From contig NZ_JAGGPB010000012.1 in NCBI RefSeq assembly GCF_018614055.1, positions 1-64,000 of the forward strand: a DNA stretch of 64,000 nt, written 5' to 3'. Below, piece after piece: positions 25,961 to 34,809 of this stretch. The translations under genes were made by a program, and so were the position numbers. How positions within the stretch are numbered: position 1 is the first letter of the stretch; each line of letters starts with the position of its first letter. The stretch is from Streptomyces sp. ISL-98 (GTDB taxonomy: Bacteria > Actinomycetota > Actinomycetes > Streptomycetales > Streptomycetaceae). The notes beneath the pieces were generated by a model. The model was given only the letters and a program-made list of their open reading frames with translations. It was not told where the DNA came from and searched no databases.

Positions 25961-28786
25961 ATGACAGAGGACCTTTCCCCAGCTGAGCGATACGCCGCCG
26001 CCCGGACCCGCGCCGTCGAGCAGGCCACCGCGCTCGCGCCATTCCGCGAGCTGTACGACTTCGAGCTGGACCCTTACCAGGTCGAGGCATGCCAGGCACT
26101 TGAGGCCGGCAAGGGCGTGCTCGTCGCTGCCCCGACCGGGTCGGGCAAGACGATCGTCGGCGAGTTCGCCGTGCACCTCGCCCTCGCCGAGGGCCGCAAG
26201 TGCTTCTACACCACGCCGATCAAGGCGCTGTCCAACCAGAAGTACCAGGACCTCGTCAAACGCTACGGCGCCGGCAAGGTCGGCCTGCTCACCGGTGACA
26301 ACAGTGTCAACGGCGACGCCCCGGTCATTGTCATGACCACCGAGGTCCTGCGGAACATGCTGTACGCGGGATCGCAGGCCCTGCTCGGGCTCGGCTACGT
26401 CGTGATGGACGAGGTGCACTACCTCTCCGACCGCTTCCGGGGCGCTGTCTGGGAAGAGGTGATCATCCACCTCCCCGAATCGGTGACGCTGGTATCACTG
26501 TCGGCGACCGTGTCCAATGCTGAGGAGTTCGGCGACTGGCTGGACACCGTCCGCGGCGACACCGAGGTGATCGTCTCCGAGCACCGGCCCGTGCCGCTGT
26601 GGCAGCACGTGTTCGCCGGACGCAAGATGCACGACCTCTTCGAGGAGTCCGACGACGGCAGGGGCGGCAGGCGCGAGGTCAACCCCGACCTGGTGCGCAT
26701 GGCGCGGATGGAGAGCGGCAGCCCGCACCAGTCGCGCGACCGCCGCCGCGGCAGGAACATGCGGGAGGCAGACCGGGAGCGGGAGCGCAGAGAGCGCACC
26801 CGTATCTGGACGCCTTCGCGGCCCGAGGTCATCGAGCGGCTGGACAACGCGGGCCTGCTGCCCGCGATCACCTTCATCTTCAGCCGGGCCGGCTGCGAGG
26901 CCGCCGTACAGCAGTGTCTGTACGCGGGACTGCGGCTCAACGACGAGGACGCGCGCCGGCTGGTGCGCGAGATCGTCGAGGAGCGGACGGCATCGATTCC
27001 CGGCGAGGACCTGCATGTCCTCGGGTATTACGAATGGCTCGAAGGCCTGGAGCGGGGCATCGCCGCACACCACGCGGGCATGCTGCCGACCTTCAAGGAG
27101 GTCGTCGAAGAGCTCTTCGTCCGGGGACTGGTCAAGGCCGTCTTCGCGACCGAGACGCTGGCGCTCGGCATCAACATGCCTGCCCGCTCCGTGGTCCTGG
27201 AGAAGCTCGTCAAGTGGAACGGCGAGCAGCATGCCGACATCACACCCGGCGAGTACACCCAGCTGACCGGCCGGGCCGGGCGGCGTGGCATCGACATCGA
27301 GGGCCACGCGGTCGTGCTGTGGCAGCGCGGCATGGACCCGGGCGCGCTCGCGGGGCTGGCCGGGACGCGTACGTATCCGCTGCGGTCCAGCTTCAAACCG
27401 TCGTACAACATGGCGGTGAACCTGGTGCAGCAGTTCGGGCGGCACAGGTCGCGTGAGCTGCTGGAGACCTCCTTCGCGCAGTTCCAGGCCGACAAGTCGG
27501 TCGTCGGGATCTCCAGGCAGGTCCAGAAGAACGAAGAGGGCATCGCGGGCTACCGGGAGGGCATGACCTGCCATCTCGGGGACTTCGAGGAGTACGCGCG
27601 GCTGCGCCGCGAGCTCAAGGACCGCGAGACCGAACTGGCCAAGCAGGGCGCGGTCCAGCGGCGGGCCGCGGCGGCCGCGTCGCTGGAGAAGCTCAAGCCG
27701 GGCGACGTCATCCACGTACCCACCGGCAAGTTCGCCGGGCTGGCGCTGGTGCTCGACCCGGGGCTGCCGGCCGGGCGTGCCAACGGGCACCGGGGCTTCG
27801 ATCAGCACGACGGGCCGCGGCCCCTGGTGCTCACGGCCGAGCGGCAGGTCAAGCGGCTCGCGTCGATCGACTTTCCGGTGCCGGTCGAGGCTCTGGAGCG
27901 GATGCGCGTCCCCAAGTCGTTCAACGCGCGCAGCCCGCAGTCGCGTCGCGACCTGGCCTCCGCGCTGCGGACCAAGGCGGGGCACATCGCGCCCGATCGG
28001 CACCGCAAACAGCGGGCGGCCGCGGCCGACGACCGTGAGATCTCCCGGCTGCGCTCCGAGTTGCGGGCGCACCCGTGCCACGGCTGTGACGAGCGTGAGG
28101 ACCACGCCCGCTGGGCCGAGCGATACCACCGGCTGCAGCGCGACACGAAGCAGCTGGAGCGGCGCATCGAGGGCCGGACGAACACCATCGCCCGTACCTT
28201 CGACCGGATTTACGCGCTGCTGACCGAGCTCGACTATCTGCGTGGGGACGAGGCCACCGAACACGGCAAGCGGCTGGCCCGGTTGTACGGGGAGCTCGAC
28301 CTGCTGGCGTCCGAGTGCCTGCGGGCCGGTGTGTGGGAAGGGCTCAGCCCGGCCGAACTGGCTGCGTGCGTCTCGGCGTTGGTGTTCGAGGCGCGGCAGT
28401 CGGACGATGCGGTCGCGCCGAAGCTGCCCACGGGTCCGGCCAAGGCAGCGCTGGGCGAGATGGTCCATATCTGGGGCAGGCTCGATGCCCTGGAGGAGGA
28501 CTTCAAGATCAACCAGGCGGAGGGTGTCGGGCAGCGCGAGCCCGATCTCGGCTTCGCCTGGGCTGTGTTCATGTGGGCCTCGGGCAAGGGGCTCGACGAG
28601 GTGCTGCGCGAGGCCGAGATGCCGGCCGGTGACTTCGTCCGCTGGTGCAAGCAGGTCATCGACGTACTGGGGCAGATCGCGGCGGCCGCGCCGTCCACGC
28701 CCGACGGCAGTACGGTCGCCAAGAACGCGCGCAAGGCGATGGATGCGGTGCTGCGGGGTGTTGTGGCGTACTCGTCGGTGGGCTGA
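25961..28786 (+). CDS. helY: Ski2/Mtr4-like DExH-box RNA helicase
   Basis: A 941-residue superfamily 2 helicase, homologous to mycobacterial HelY, which in M. tuberculosis lies next to tatC and pafABC as here. Walker A is APTGSGKT (57-64), the DEVH box is at 150-153, motif III is SATVSNAEEF, and motif VI TGRAGRRGIDIEG lies near 436. A C-terminal Ski2-type helical region follows, containing CHGCDEREDHARW, a possible metal or RNA contact. It probably unwinds structured RNA for decay or ribosome work. ATG 25961 has no clear ribosome site; GTG 25928 is an in-frame alternative. Confidence 0.92.
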   Translation: MTEDLSPAERYAAARTRAVEQATALAPFRELYDFELDPYQVEACQALEAGKGVLVAAPTGSGKTIVGEFAVHLALAEGRKCFYTTPIKALSNQKYQDLVKRYGAGKVGLLTGDNSVNGDAPVIVMTTEVLRNMLYAGSQALLGLGYVVMDEVHYLSDRFRGAVWEEVIIHLPESVTLVSLSATVSNAEEFGDWLDTVRGDTEVIVSEHRPVPLWQHVFAGRKMHDLFEESDDGRGGRREVNPDLVRMARMESGSPHQSRDRRRGRNMREADRERERRERTRIWTPSRPEVIERLDNAGLLPAITFIFSRAGCEAAVQQCLYAGLRLNDEDARRLVREIVEERTASIPGEDLHVLGYYEWLEGLERGIAAHHAGMLPTFKEVVEELFVRGLVKAVFATETLALGINMPARSVVLEKLVKWNGEQHADITPGEYTQLTGRAGRRGIDIEGHAVVLWQRGMDPGALAGLAGTRTYPLRSSFKPSYNMAVNLVQQFGRHRSRELLETSFAQFQADKSVVGISRQVQKNEEGIAGYREGMTCHLGDFEEYARLRRELKDRETELAKQGAVQRRAAAAASLEKLKPGDVIHVPTGKFAGLALVLDPGLPAGRANGHRGFDQHDGPRPLVLTAERQVKRLASIDFPVPVEALERMRVPKSFNARSPQSRRDLASALRTKAGHIAPDRHRKQRAAAADDREISRLRSELRAHPCHGCDEREDHARWAERYHRLQRDTKQLERRIEGRTNTIARTFDRIYALLTELDYLRGDEATEHGKRLARLYGELDLLASECLRAGVWEGLSPAELAACVSALVFEARQSDDAVAPKLPTGPAKAALGEMVHIWGRLDALEEDFKINQAEGVGQREPDLGFAWAVFMWASGKGLDEVLREAEMPAGDFVRWCKQVIDVLGQIAAAAPSTPDGSTVAKNARKAMDAVLRGVVAYSSVG

Positions 28787-28790
28787 CCGG

Positions 28791-28804
28791 CGTACGCGCG
28801 TACG
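28791..28804. repeat. Perfect 14-base palindrome after helY
   Basis: CGTACGCGCGTACG reads the same on both strands and starts four bases after the helY stop. No binding factor is known to me. Confidence 0.4.
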
Positions 28805-28823
28805 TAGTAACCGGGCTTTACCT

Positions 28824-28854
28824 GTGCGTCGCTCCCCTCGCGGGGGCGGCGCAC
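28824..28854 (+). terminator. Putative helY terminator
   Basis: GTGCGTCGCTCCC (28824-28836) and GGGGGCGGCGCAC (28842-28854) pair at all 13 positions (two G-U) with a CTCGC loop. No T tract. Confidence 0.65.
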
Positions 28855-28916
28855 TGCACGTGTGTGGGGGTGGTGCGTGTGGGGTCAACGAGGCTGGTGT
28901 GACAGGTCTTTGGGGG

Positions 28917-28925
28917 TTATCCACA
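28917..28925 (+). promoter_or_regulatory. Solitary DnaA-box consensus TTATCCACA
   Basis: The nine bases equal the classical DnaA-box consensus; Streptomyces boxes are more often TTGTCCACA. It lies 92 bases before the P450 start. A single site is not an origin; it may be chance or a DnaA-titration/regulation site. Confidence 0.35.
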
Positions 28926-29016
28926 GGGGTGGTGCGGTGTCGGACCTGTGCGCTTCCATGGGGTCAGGCGTAGCGCACGACTCGGAGCGCGCCACCTGAG
29001 CAGGGGGGGACCCGTC

Positions 29017-30399
29017 ATGACCACGGACACCGGAGCGGCCGTCGAGGCACAGCGACAGGGGCGGGGGACCACTGTGGCTGGTCCGCGCGGGGTGCCGTTC
29101 CTCGGGAATCTGCCTCAGTTCGGGAAGGATCCGCTCGCTTTCTTCGAGCGGCTGCGGGAGCACGGGGACCTGGTGCGCTGGCGGTTCGGACCCAAGCCGT
29201 CGCTGTTCCTCGCCGACCCGCGGCACATCGGTGAGCTGCTGACCGAGACGGAGCGGACCTTCGACCAGCCGGAGCTGGGGATCGCGTTCCGCACGGTGAT
29301 GGGCAATGGGGTGGTTGTGGCCCGTGGACCGGACTGGCGGCGCAAGAGGTCGCTGGTGCAGCCGTCCGTGCGGCCGAAGCAGGTGCGGTCCTACGCCTCG
29401 ACGATGGCGGGGTGCGCGGTGGAGCTCGCCGACCGGTGGTCGGACGGTGAACGGGTCGACATCAAGAGGGAGATGGCCGCCCTCACGCAGCGGATCGCCG
29501 TCCGCACCATTTTCGGTGCGGACACCGACACCGACACCGACGCCGATGCCGAGGCGATCGGCAGAGCGATGGATGTCGCGCAGCGGGAGATAGGCGCGGA
29601 GTTCAGCGGTATCGGAGCGCTGCTGCCGGACTGGGTGCCGACCAGGGGGAGGGCCAGGATCAGACGGGCCGCAGCGGTCATCGATGCCGAGGTCGCCCGG
29701 GTTGTCGCCCGGCACAGGCAGGGCGACGGGGAGCGCCCCGATTTGCTGAGCCGGCTGCTCGCCGCGCAGGACGAGACCGGGGCGCGGCTCTCGGACGAGG
29801 AGATACGCGACGAGACCGTCACCCTGTACATCGGAGGGCACGAGACGACCAGCAGCACCCTGGTGTGGGCGTGGTACCTGCTCGCCCGCAATCCACGGGT
29901 GCGGGAAGCTCTCGCCGGGGAACTGGACCGGGTGCTCGGCGACCGTGAGCCGGGCTTTGAGGACTATGCGCGACTCACCTACACCCAGGCGGTGGTGAAG
30001 GAGACACTGCGGCTGTATCCGACGATCTGGCTGATCACAGGGGTGGCCAAGGAGGGAGCGCAGATCGGCGGGCTGCCGCTGACGCCGGGGACCCGGGTGT
30101 GGAGCAGCCAGTGGGTCACTCAGCGCGACGCCCGGTGGTTCCCGGAGCCGGAGGAGTTCCGGCCCGAGCGGTGGGACGCCGTAGGAGGCGACGAGATGCC
30201 GGAGTACGCGTGGTTCCCGTTCGGTGGCGGGCCTCGCGTGTGCCTCGGGGCGCGGTTCGCCATGGTCGAGTCGGTGCTCGTACTGGCTGTCCTGGCACGG
30301 CGGTTCGAGCTGGACGTCGACCCCGGTGAGATACGGCCCGTGCCTGCGCTCACGCTTCAGCCGGACAGGGAGGTGCTGGCGAGCGTCCGGGCGCGGTAG
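29017..30399 (+). CDS. Cytochrome P450 monooxygenase
   Basis: A 460-residue soluble haem monooxygenase. The I-helix oxygen-activation motif is GGHETT (273-278), the K-helix ExxR is ETLR (329-332), and the haem ligand is Cys409 in FPFGGGPRVCLGARFA. The Pro-rich entry (GPRGVPFLGNLPQFG) and length resemble CYP102/CYP110-like single-domain enzymes more than the ~400-residue CYP105/107 types. Substrate unknown. ATG 29017 follows a GGGGGGGA stretch. A GACACC hexamer run near 29521 encodes DTDTDTDAD, a small expansion. A TetR gene follows by 32 bases and a ferredoxin is at 10.2-10.5 kb. Confidence 0.92.
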   Translation: MTTDTGAAVEAQRQGRGTTVAGPRGVPFLGNLPQFGKDPLAFFERLREHGDLVRWRFGPKPSLFLADPRHIGELLTETERTFDQPELGIAFRTVMGNGVVVARGPDWRRKRSLVQPSVRPKQVRSYASTMAGCAVELADRWSDGERVDIKREMAALTQRIAVRTIFGADTDTDTDADAEAIGRAMDVAQREIGAEFSGIGALLPDWVPTRGRARIRRAAAVIDAEVARVVARHRQGDGERPDLLSRLLAAQDETGARLSDEEIRDETVTLYIGGHETTSSTLVWAWYLLARNPRVREALAGELDRVLGDREPGFEDYARLTYTQAVVKETLRLYPTIWLITGVAKEGAQIGGLPLTPGTRVWSSQWVTQRDARWFPEPEEFRPERWDAVGGDEMPEYAWFPFGGGPRVCLGARFAMVESVLVLAVLARRFELDVDPGEIRPVPALTLQPDREVLASVRAR

Positions 30400-30431
30400 C
30401 GGCGGTGGACGGATATGCGACGATCAGCGCC

Positions 30432-31082
30432 ATGAGCACCACAGTGAGGCGGGTCGGCAGGCCGCGCGCCGAAAAGCGGCCGGACAGCGGGATTTCGCCC
30501 CGTGAGGAACTCCTCACGGCGGCAGCGGAGTTGTTCACCACCCGCGGGTACGCGGCGACGACCACCCGTGCCGTCGCCGAGCGGGCGGGAATGCGACAGG
30601 CGACGATGTACCACTATGTCGCGGGCAAGGAGGAGCTCCTCGCCGACCTCCTGGAGTCCACCGTCACGCCGTCCCTGGCGCTTGCACTGCGCCTGCTCGC
30701 CGACGACACGGCATCGGCCGAGGCCCGGCTCTGGCAGCTCTGCCGTTCCGACGTCGAGCTGTTGTGCGCCGGGCCGTACAACCTGGGTGCGCTCTATCTG
30801 CTGCCCGAAGTACGCACGCCGACCTTCTCCGGCTTCCACCGGGCACGGGCCGGTCTGAAGGACGCCTATGGGCAGCTGCTGGCCTCGACGGAGGCCTGCC
30901 GAGCGCTGGACGAGGGCGAACTCGCGCTCCGTACGGACCTGGTCTTCGGCCTCATCGAGGGCGTGATCCTGATCCACCGCTGCGACCCGGACCGCCCGCC
31001 CGCCGCCTTCGCGACGGCCACGGCGGACGCGGCCCTGCGCATCGCGGGCATCACGGAACGCCCGGCGTCCCCGGCGGCCTGA
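30432..31082 (+). CDS. TetR-family transcriptional regulator
   Basis: A 216-residue regulator. The HTH is in ELLTAAAELFTTRGYAATTTRAVAERAGMRQATMYHYVAGKEELL (about 24-68), preceded by a basic arm (RRVGRPRAEKRP). The C-terminal ligand domain is not assignable. ATG 30432 is preferred over upstream in-frame 30405 (TTG-like) because it gives the usual N-terminal arm. It lies 32 bases after the P450 gene and probably controls it; its stop abuts the stop of the convergent ADP-ribosylglycohydrolase gene without a gap. Confidence 0.9.
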   Translation: MSTTVRRVGRPRAEKRPDSGISPREELLTAAAELFTTRGYAATTTRAVAERAGMRQATMYHYVAGKEELLADLLESTVTPSLALALRLLADDTASAEARLWQLCRSDVELLCAGPYNLGALYLLPEVRTPTFSGFHRARAGLKDAYGQLLASTEACRALDEGELALRTDLVFGLIEGVILIHRCDPDRPPAAFATATADAALRIAGITERPASPAA

Positions 31083-32030
31083 TCACGTGTGCCGGTCGTG
31101 CGGCCCGGCTTGCTCCAGCCGCTCCGCGAGGCCGGCGAGTTCGGGTGTACGGAGCACCCGCCCCCCGAATCCGGGGAGCGGTACATGGAGTGGCCCGGTC
31201 CACCGCTCAGGGACGGCCGACACCCCGTACACCGCCCCGGCGAGGCCGCCGGTGACCGCGGCCACGGTGTCCGTGTCCCCGCCGAGGTCGATCGCGGCGC
31301 ACAGCGCGTCCTCGAAGCGGCTGGTTGTGCGCAGTGCCCACAGGGCCGAGCCCAGGCACGGCCACACCGCGCCGTTGAACTCGGTCGCGTGGTCCGGGTG
31401 CCAGTCCGGAGCGAGCACAGTGGACCACCGGACCCGATGATCGGGGTGTACGAGGGCGAGGGCGTCAGGTACGGCGGCGAGCGGGTCACCGCCGTCCAGC
31501 GCGACGCGTACCAGCGCATGGAGGACAGCTGTGCCCTCCCATGCGGCGCGGTCCCCGTGCGTGAGTGCCGCGATGCGCCGGGCGGCGTCCATCGTGCCCT
31601 CGTGGCCCGCCCCCGCGAAGTACACGGCGGAGGTGGCTGCCCGCATGAGCGAACCGTTGCCTGCCGCACGTCCGTTCAGCTGGAAATGAAGTGCGGCCGC
31701 GACGTCCCAGGGCTCACCGTTGGTGAGGACATCCTCGGTCTGGAGCCCTATGTCCTTCGGCTCGCCGGCCGCCCAGTGCTGGAACCGCCGGAAGATGTCC
31801 TGGAGTTCGAGTCCGCCGCACTCCAGCAGCGATTCGCAGACGAGCACGGCCATCTGCGTGTCGTCCGTCGCCTCGCCGGGATCCCAGCCGCCGCCCCCGC
31901 ACATCGTGGCGACGCCGTCCGGGAAGCGTTCGGAGAGCGCCCCCGCGAGCGCGAACTCGAAAGGGGCGCCCAGGGCGTCGCCCACCGCTGAACCGACGAC
32001 TGTTCCGACCACTCGGTCTCTACGGTGCAT
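31083..32030 (-). CDS. ADP-ribosylglycohydrolase-family protein (DraG/ARH-like)
   Basis: A 315-residue all-helical protein of the family that hydrolyses ADP-ribose linkages using two Mg ions. Metal-binding motifs are visible: GSAVGDALGAPFEF at the N-terminus, GEATDDTQMAVLV, GNGSLMRA and DLGGDTDTVAAVTGGLAGA near the C-terminus. All acidic ligand positions appear intact. ATG start at 32030. Whether the substrate is ADP-ribosylarginine, ADP-ribosylated DNA or another compound is unknown. Neighbouring genes give no clue. Confidence 0.9.
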   Translation of the reverse strand: MHRRDRVVGTVVGSAVGDALGAPFEFALAGALSERFPDGVATMCGGGGWDPGEATDDTQMAVLVCESLLECGGLELQDIFRRFQHWAAGEPKDIGLQTEDVLTNGEPWDVAAALHFQLNGRAAGNGSLMRAATSAVYFAGAGHEGTMDAARRIAALTHGDRAAWEGTAVLHALVRVALDGGDPLAAVPDALALVHPDHRVRWSTVLAPDWHPDHATEFNGAVWPCLGSALWALRTTSRFEDALCAAIDLGGDTDTVAAVTGGLAGAVYGVSAVPERWTGPLHVPLPGFGGRVLRTPELAGLAERLEQAGPHDRHT

Positions 32031-32091
32031 GGGGCAAGCGTAGAGATACGTCGCTGCCGGTCCGGGGCGTGAGGCTGCTTGGGCCGGACTG

Positions 32092-32934
32092 TCAGGTGGC
32101 CGACTCCTGTTCGCGTTCTACCTGCTCGTTCCACTCGCGCTTCACCGCGCGCCACGCGTCGTCGTCCTGGCCGAGGCGCCAGTAGCCGGAGATCGAGAGG
32201 CGCTCGCGCGCGATTCCGCGGTCCATCCGCAGGTAACGGCGGAGGTCCTTCACGAAGCCGGCCTCGCCGTGGACGAAGGCGTGTACGTCCCCGGCCGGGA
32301 ATTCCAGGCCGCGCACGGCGGCGATCAACGCCTCGCCCACCGGGCGGTCGCCCCGGTGCAGCCAGGTGATCGCGACACCGTCCGGGGTGACAGTCTTCTG
32401 CTCCTCCTCGGGGCCCGCCACCTCGACAAAGGCGTGTACGAGGGCCCCTTCCGGCATGCGCTCCACCGACGCGGCGATCGCGGGCAGCGCACTCTCGTCG
32501 CCGACCAGCAGGTGCCAGTCGGCCGCCGGGTCCGGCGCGTAGCCGCCGCCCGGACCGAGGAAACGCATCGTCTCGCCCGGCTGGACACGGGCCGCCCACG
32601 GTCCCGCCAGGCCCTCGTCGCCGTGCACCACGAAGTCGACGGTCAGCTCGCGCTGCACCGCGTCCCAGTTGCGCACGGTGTACGTCCGGGTGACCGGCCA
32701 CTGCTCCGCCGGGAACTCCTCCCGGATGCGGGCCATGTCGAACGGCTCCGGGTAGGTCACGCCCGCAGCCGGGAAAAGCACCTTGATGTAGTGGTCGGTG
32801 AACTCGTCCGCCGCGAAGCCGTCCAGGCCGTCACCGCCCAGGACGATGCGCACCATGTGCGGAGTGATCCATTCGGTGCGCATCACCTGAGCCTCGCGGG
32901 CCTTCGGTGCCTTGCGGGCCGGTCGTTCTGCCAC
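32092..32934 (-). CDS. Siderophore-interacting protein (FAD-dependent ferric-siderophore reductase)
   Basis: A 280-residue SIP-family flavoprotein of the ferredoxin-reductase fold (ViuB/YqjH type) that reduces imported ferric siderophores in the cytosol. FAD-binding is indicated by VTRTYTVRNWD; ADWHLLVGDESALPAIAASVERMP is the nucleotide-binding segment; the C-terminal YWRLGQDDDAWRAVKREW is typical of the family. GTG start at 32934. A DtxR/DmdR-type iron box lies about 40 bases upstream (32972-32990), predicting repression in iron-replete cells. Confidence 0.93.
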   Translation of the reverse strand: MAERPARKAPKAREAQVMRTEWITPHMVRIVLGGDGLDGFAADEFTDHYIKVLFPAAGVTYPEPFDMARIREEFPAEQWPVTRTYTVRNWDAVQRELTVDFVVHGDEGLAGPWAARVQPGETMRFLGPGGGYAPDPAADWHLLVGDESALPAIAASVERMPEGALVHAFVEVAGPEEEQKTVTPDGVAITWLHRGDRPVGEALIAAVRGLEFPAGDVHAFVHGEAGFVKDLRRYLRMDRGIARERLSISGYWRLGQDDDAWRAVKREWNEQVEREQESAT

Positions 32935-32971
32935 GGCGCTCTCCCCTGACTGTCGTGTTGCACAGGCATGT

Positions 32972-32990
32972 ACTGCTTAGGCTTACCTAA
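32972..32990 (-). promoter_or_regulatory. Iron box (DmdR1/IdeR/DtxR operator) of the SIP gene
   Basis: Read on the minus strand the 19 bases are TTAGGTAAGCCTAAGCAGT; 15 of 19 positions fit the DtxR-family consensus TWAGGTWAGSCTWACCTWA, with the first 14 all matching. It lies about 38 bases upstream of the SIP start codon, in the correct place for an Fe(II)-dependent repressor. Confidence 0.85.
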
Positions 32991-32999
32991 GTTAACAGT

Positions 33000-33920
33000 C
33001 TAGCCGTGCAGAGTGGTGAGCAATCGCTGCAGAGCTCCGCCGAGGCCCCACCGTGCCGCCAGCTCGTCCAGCGACGCCGGGTCGCGCGGCTCGGTGGGCA
33101 GTGCGGGGTCGAAGTCCGGCAGCGGTACGTCGGAGGCGACGCGCACGACCTTCGGTGCGACCGCGATGTAGTCCCGCGCCTCGTCGAGCCGCTTGCGCTG
33201 CGAAGGCGTCAGCTTCGACGCCGGGTCGCCGACGGCCGCCATGATCCCGGCCAGGTCCCCGTACGTGGCGAGCAGCTTCGCCGCCGTCTTCTCGCCGATG
33301 CCGGAGACGCCGGGCAGCCCGTCGCTCGGGTCGCCGCGCAGCAGCGCCAGGTCGACGTACCCCGGGCCGTCCACGGCGTACTTCTCGCGGAGCCACGCCT
33401 CGTCGGTGACCTGGAGCGTGCCGACACCCTTGAGCGGGTACAGCACGCGAATTCCGCGGGCGTCGTCGACCAGCTGGTAGAGGTCGCGGTCGCCCGTGAC
33501 GATGTCGACGGGGCCGGTGGCGCGGCTCACGAGCGTGCCGATCACATCGTCGGCCTCGTACGGCTCGACGCCGACCCGGGCGATCCCGAGCGCATCGAGC
33601 ACGTCCTCGATGATCGGCACCTGCGGCGAGAGCGTGTCCGGGATTTCCTCCTCGTCCGGGCCCGTCGCGGTGAACTCCGCGACGCGGTGGGCCTTGTACG
33701 AGGGGATCAGCTCGACCCGCCAGTGCGGCCGCCAGTCGGCGTCCATGCACGCGACGAGGTCGTCGGGGTGGTGGTCCTGGACGAGCCGGGTGATGAAGTC
33801 CAGCAGCCCACGTACGGCATTGACGGGCGTACCGTCCGGAGCCCGCACGGAATCCGGGACTCCGAAATACGCGCGGAAGTAGAGGGAAGCGGTGTCGAGG
33901 AGCATCAGGCGTCGCGTCAC
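33000..33920 (-). CDS. 5'-3' exonuclease (polymerase I N-terminal-like, stand-alone)
   Basis: A 306-residue flap-endonuclease-type nuclease resembling the N-terminal domain of Pol I. LMLLDTASLYFRAYFGVPDSVR begins the PIN-like domain; acidic metal ligands appear in CMDADWRP, PYEADDVIGTL and VTGDRDLYQLV; GVSGIGEKTAAKLLATYGDL is the helix-hairpin-helix that grips duplex DNA. It should remove RNA primers or flaps. GTG 33920 (VTRRLMLLD) is chosen; ATG at 33905 is close behind. The frame extends upstream without a convincing start. It precedes the SIP gene on the same strand but the iron box separates them. Confidence 0.92.
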   Translation of the reverse strand: MTRRLMLLDTASLYFRAYFGVPDSVRAPDGTPVNAVRGLLDFITRLVQDHHPDDLVACMDADWRPHWRVELIPSYKAHRVAEFTATGPDEEEIPDTLSPQVPIIEDVLDALGIARVGVEPYEADDVIGTLVSRATGPVDIVTGDRDLYQLVDDARGIRVLYPLKGVGTLQVTDEAWLREKYAVDGPGYVDLALLRGDPSDGLPGVSGIGEKTAAKLLATYGDLAGIMAAVGDPASKLTPSQRKRLDEARDYIAVAPKVVRVASDVPLPDFDPALPTEPRDPASLDELAARWGLGGALQRLLTTLHG

Positions 33921-34214
33921 ACCCCGATCATGCCGTACGCCGTGAAAGCGGCCGGGGCACCGGCCCGCCCCTCGCGGCTGTCCGCCCCAGCTGTGCCGTC
34001 CGCACGCCAATGACCTGCGCATACGCGCGGACGCCACGCCCGCGGGGCGCGGCAGCTGCTGTACTGGGACACACTGCGGCCCGTACGCTCCTCATGTTGT
34101 CCGGCCGGACAGACGAGGGGACCTTCCCTGACGTATGTACGAAACCGTCGTGTGAAGCTGCGTAGGCTGCACACTGCCGTCTGAGGACCACGAGACAGGG
34201 AGGGAGGCGGACCG

Positions 34215-34796
34215 ATGGACGACAAGGAAGCACTCCGGGTCGGTACGGCCGTCCGCAGGCGCCGCAAGTCCATGGTGCTCACCCTCGCCACGGTCGCGGC
34301 CCGCAGCGGACTCTCGGTGCCCTTCCTCAGCCAGATCGAGAACGAGCGGGCCCGGCCCAGCACGCGCTCGCTGGAGCGGGTCGCCGAGGCCCTGGAGACG
34401 ACCGCGGCCGAGCTGATCGCCGCCGCCGACTCCGGCCGCACGGTCGACGTCGTACGGGCCACAGAGGAAGAGGGCGCCCGTGACGGCGACGCGACAGGCG
34501 TGCGGTGCGTGGTGCGCGGGCGGCATCAGCTGCGCGCCACCGAGTACACCGGGGAGCAGGACACCGGACGCGAGTTCCAGCACCACGGCGACGAACTGAT
34601 GTACATCGCGGACGGCGCGGCCGAGGTCGAGGCCGAAGGACGGGCGTACCGGCTGGAGCGCGGCGACACGCTGTTCCTGTCCGGCGGCGTACGCCACCGG
34701 TGGCGGGCCACCGTGCCCGGCACCCGGATTCTCGTCGTCGCGGCGGCCGGCACCGTAGGCCACGAAGCCCCCGGCATCGTCGGCCACGAAGCCTGA
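34215..34796 (+). CDS. XRE-family regulator with C-terminal cupin domain
   Basis: A 193-residue HTH-cupin protein. The HTH (about 8-65) contains LTLATVAARSGLSVPFLSQIENERARPSTRSLERVAEAL; the cupin (about 110-180) contains GREFQHHGDELMYIADGAAEVEAEGRAYRLERGDTLFLSGGVRHRW, with His residues that could hold a metal. Members often control small-molecule or amine metabolism. ATG 34215 follows GGGAGG. The C-terminus carries a tandem VGHEAPGIVGHEA repeat. It is 13 bases before the metal-receptor gene, so the pair is probably an operon. Confidence 0.88.
   Translation: MDDKEALRVGTAVRRRRKSMVLTLATVAARSGLSVPFLSQIENERARPSTRSLERVAEALETTAAELIAAADSGRTVDVVRATEEEGARDGDATGVRCVVRGRHQLRATEYTGEQDTGREFQHHGDELMYIADGAAEVEAEGRAYRLERGDTLFLSGGVRHRWRATVPGTRILVVAAAGTVGHEAPGIVGHEA
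34758..34793 (+). repeat. 24-base-period direct repeat at the end of the cupin regulator
   Basis: GGCCACGAAGCC occurs at 34758-34769 and 34782-34793, giving a duplicated VGHEA at the protein C-terminus. Likely a recent in-frame duplication. Confidence 0.6.
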
Positions 34797-34809
34797 GGAC
34801 CGGCCTGCC

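Noticed and set aside
26495..28924. 809-codon minus-strand frame opposite helY
   Set aside because: Shadow frame of a long GC-rich gene.
28917..28925. Replication origin
   Set aside because: Only one DnaA box; no dnaA/dnaN genes or box cluster.
29521..29560. Microsatellite-based phase variation in the P450 gene
   Set aside because: The unit is six bases, so length changes keep the frame; it is only a small in-frame DT repeat.
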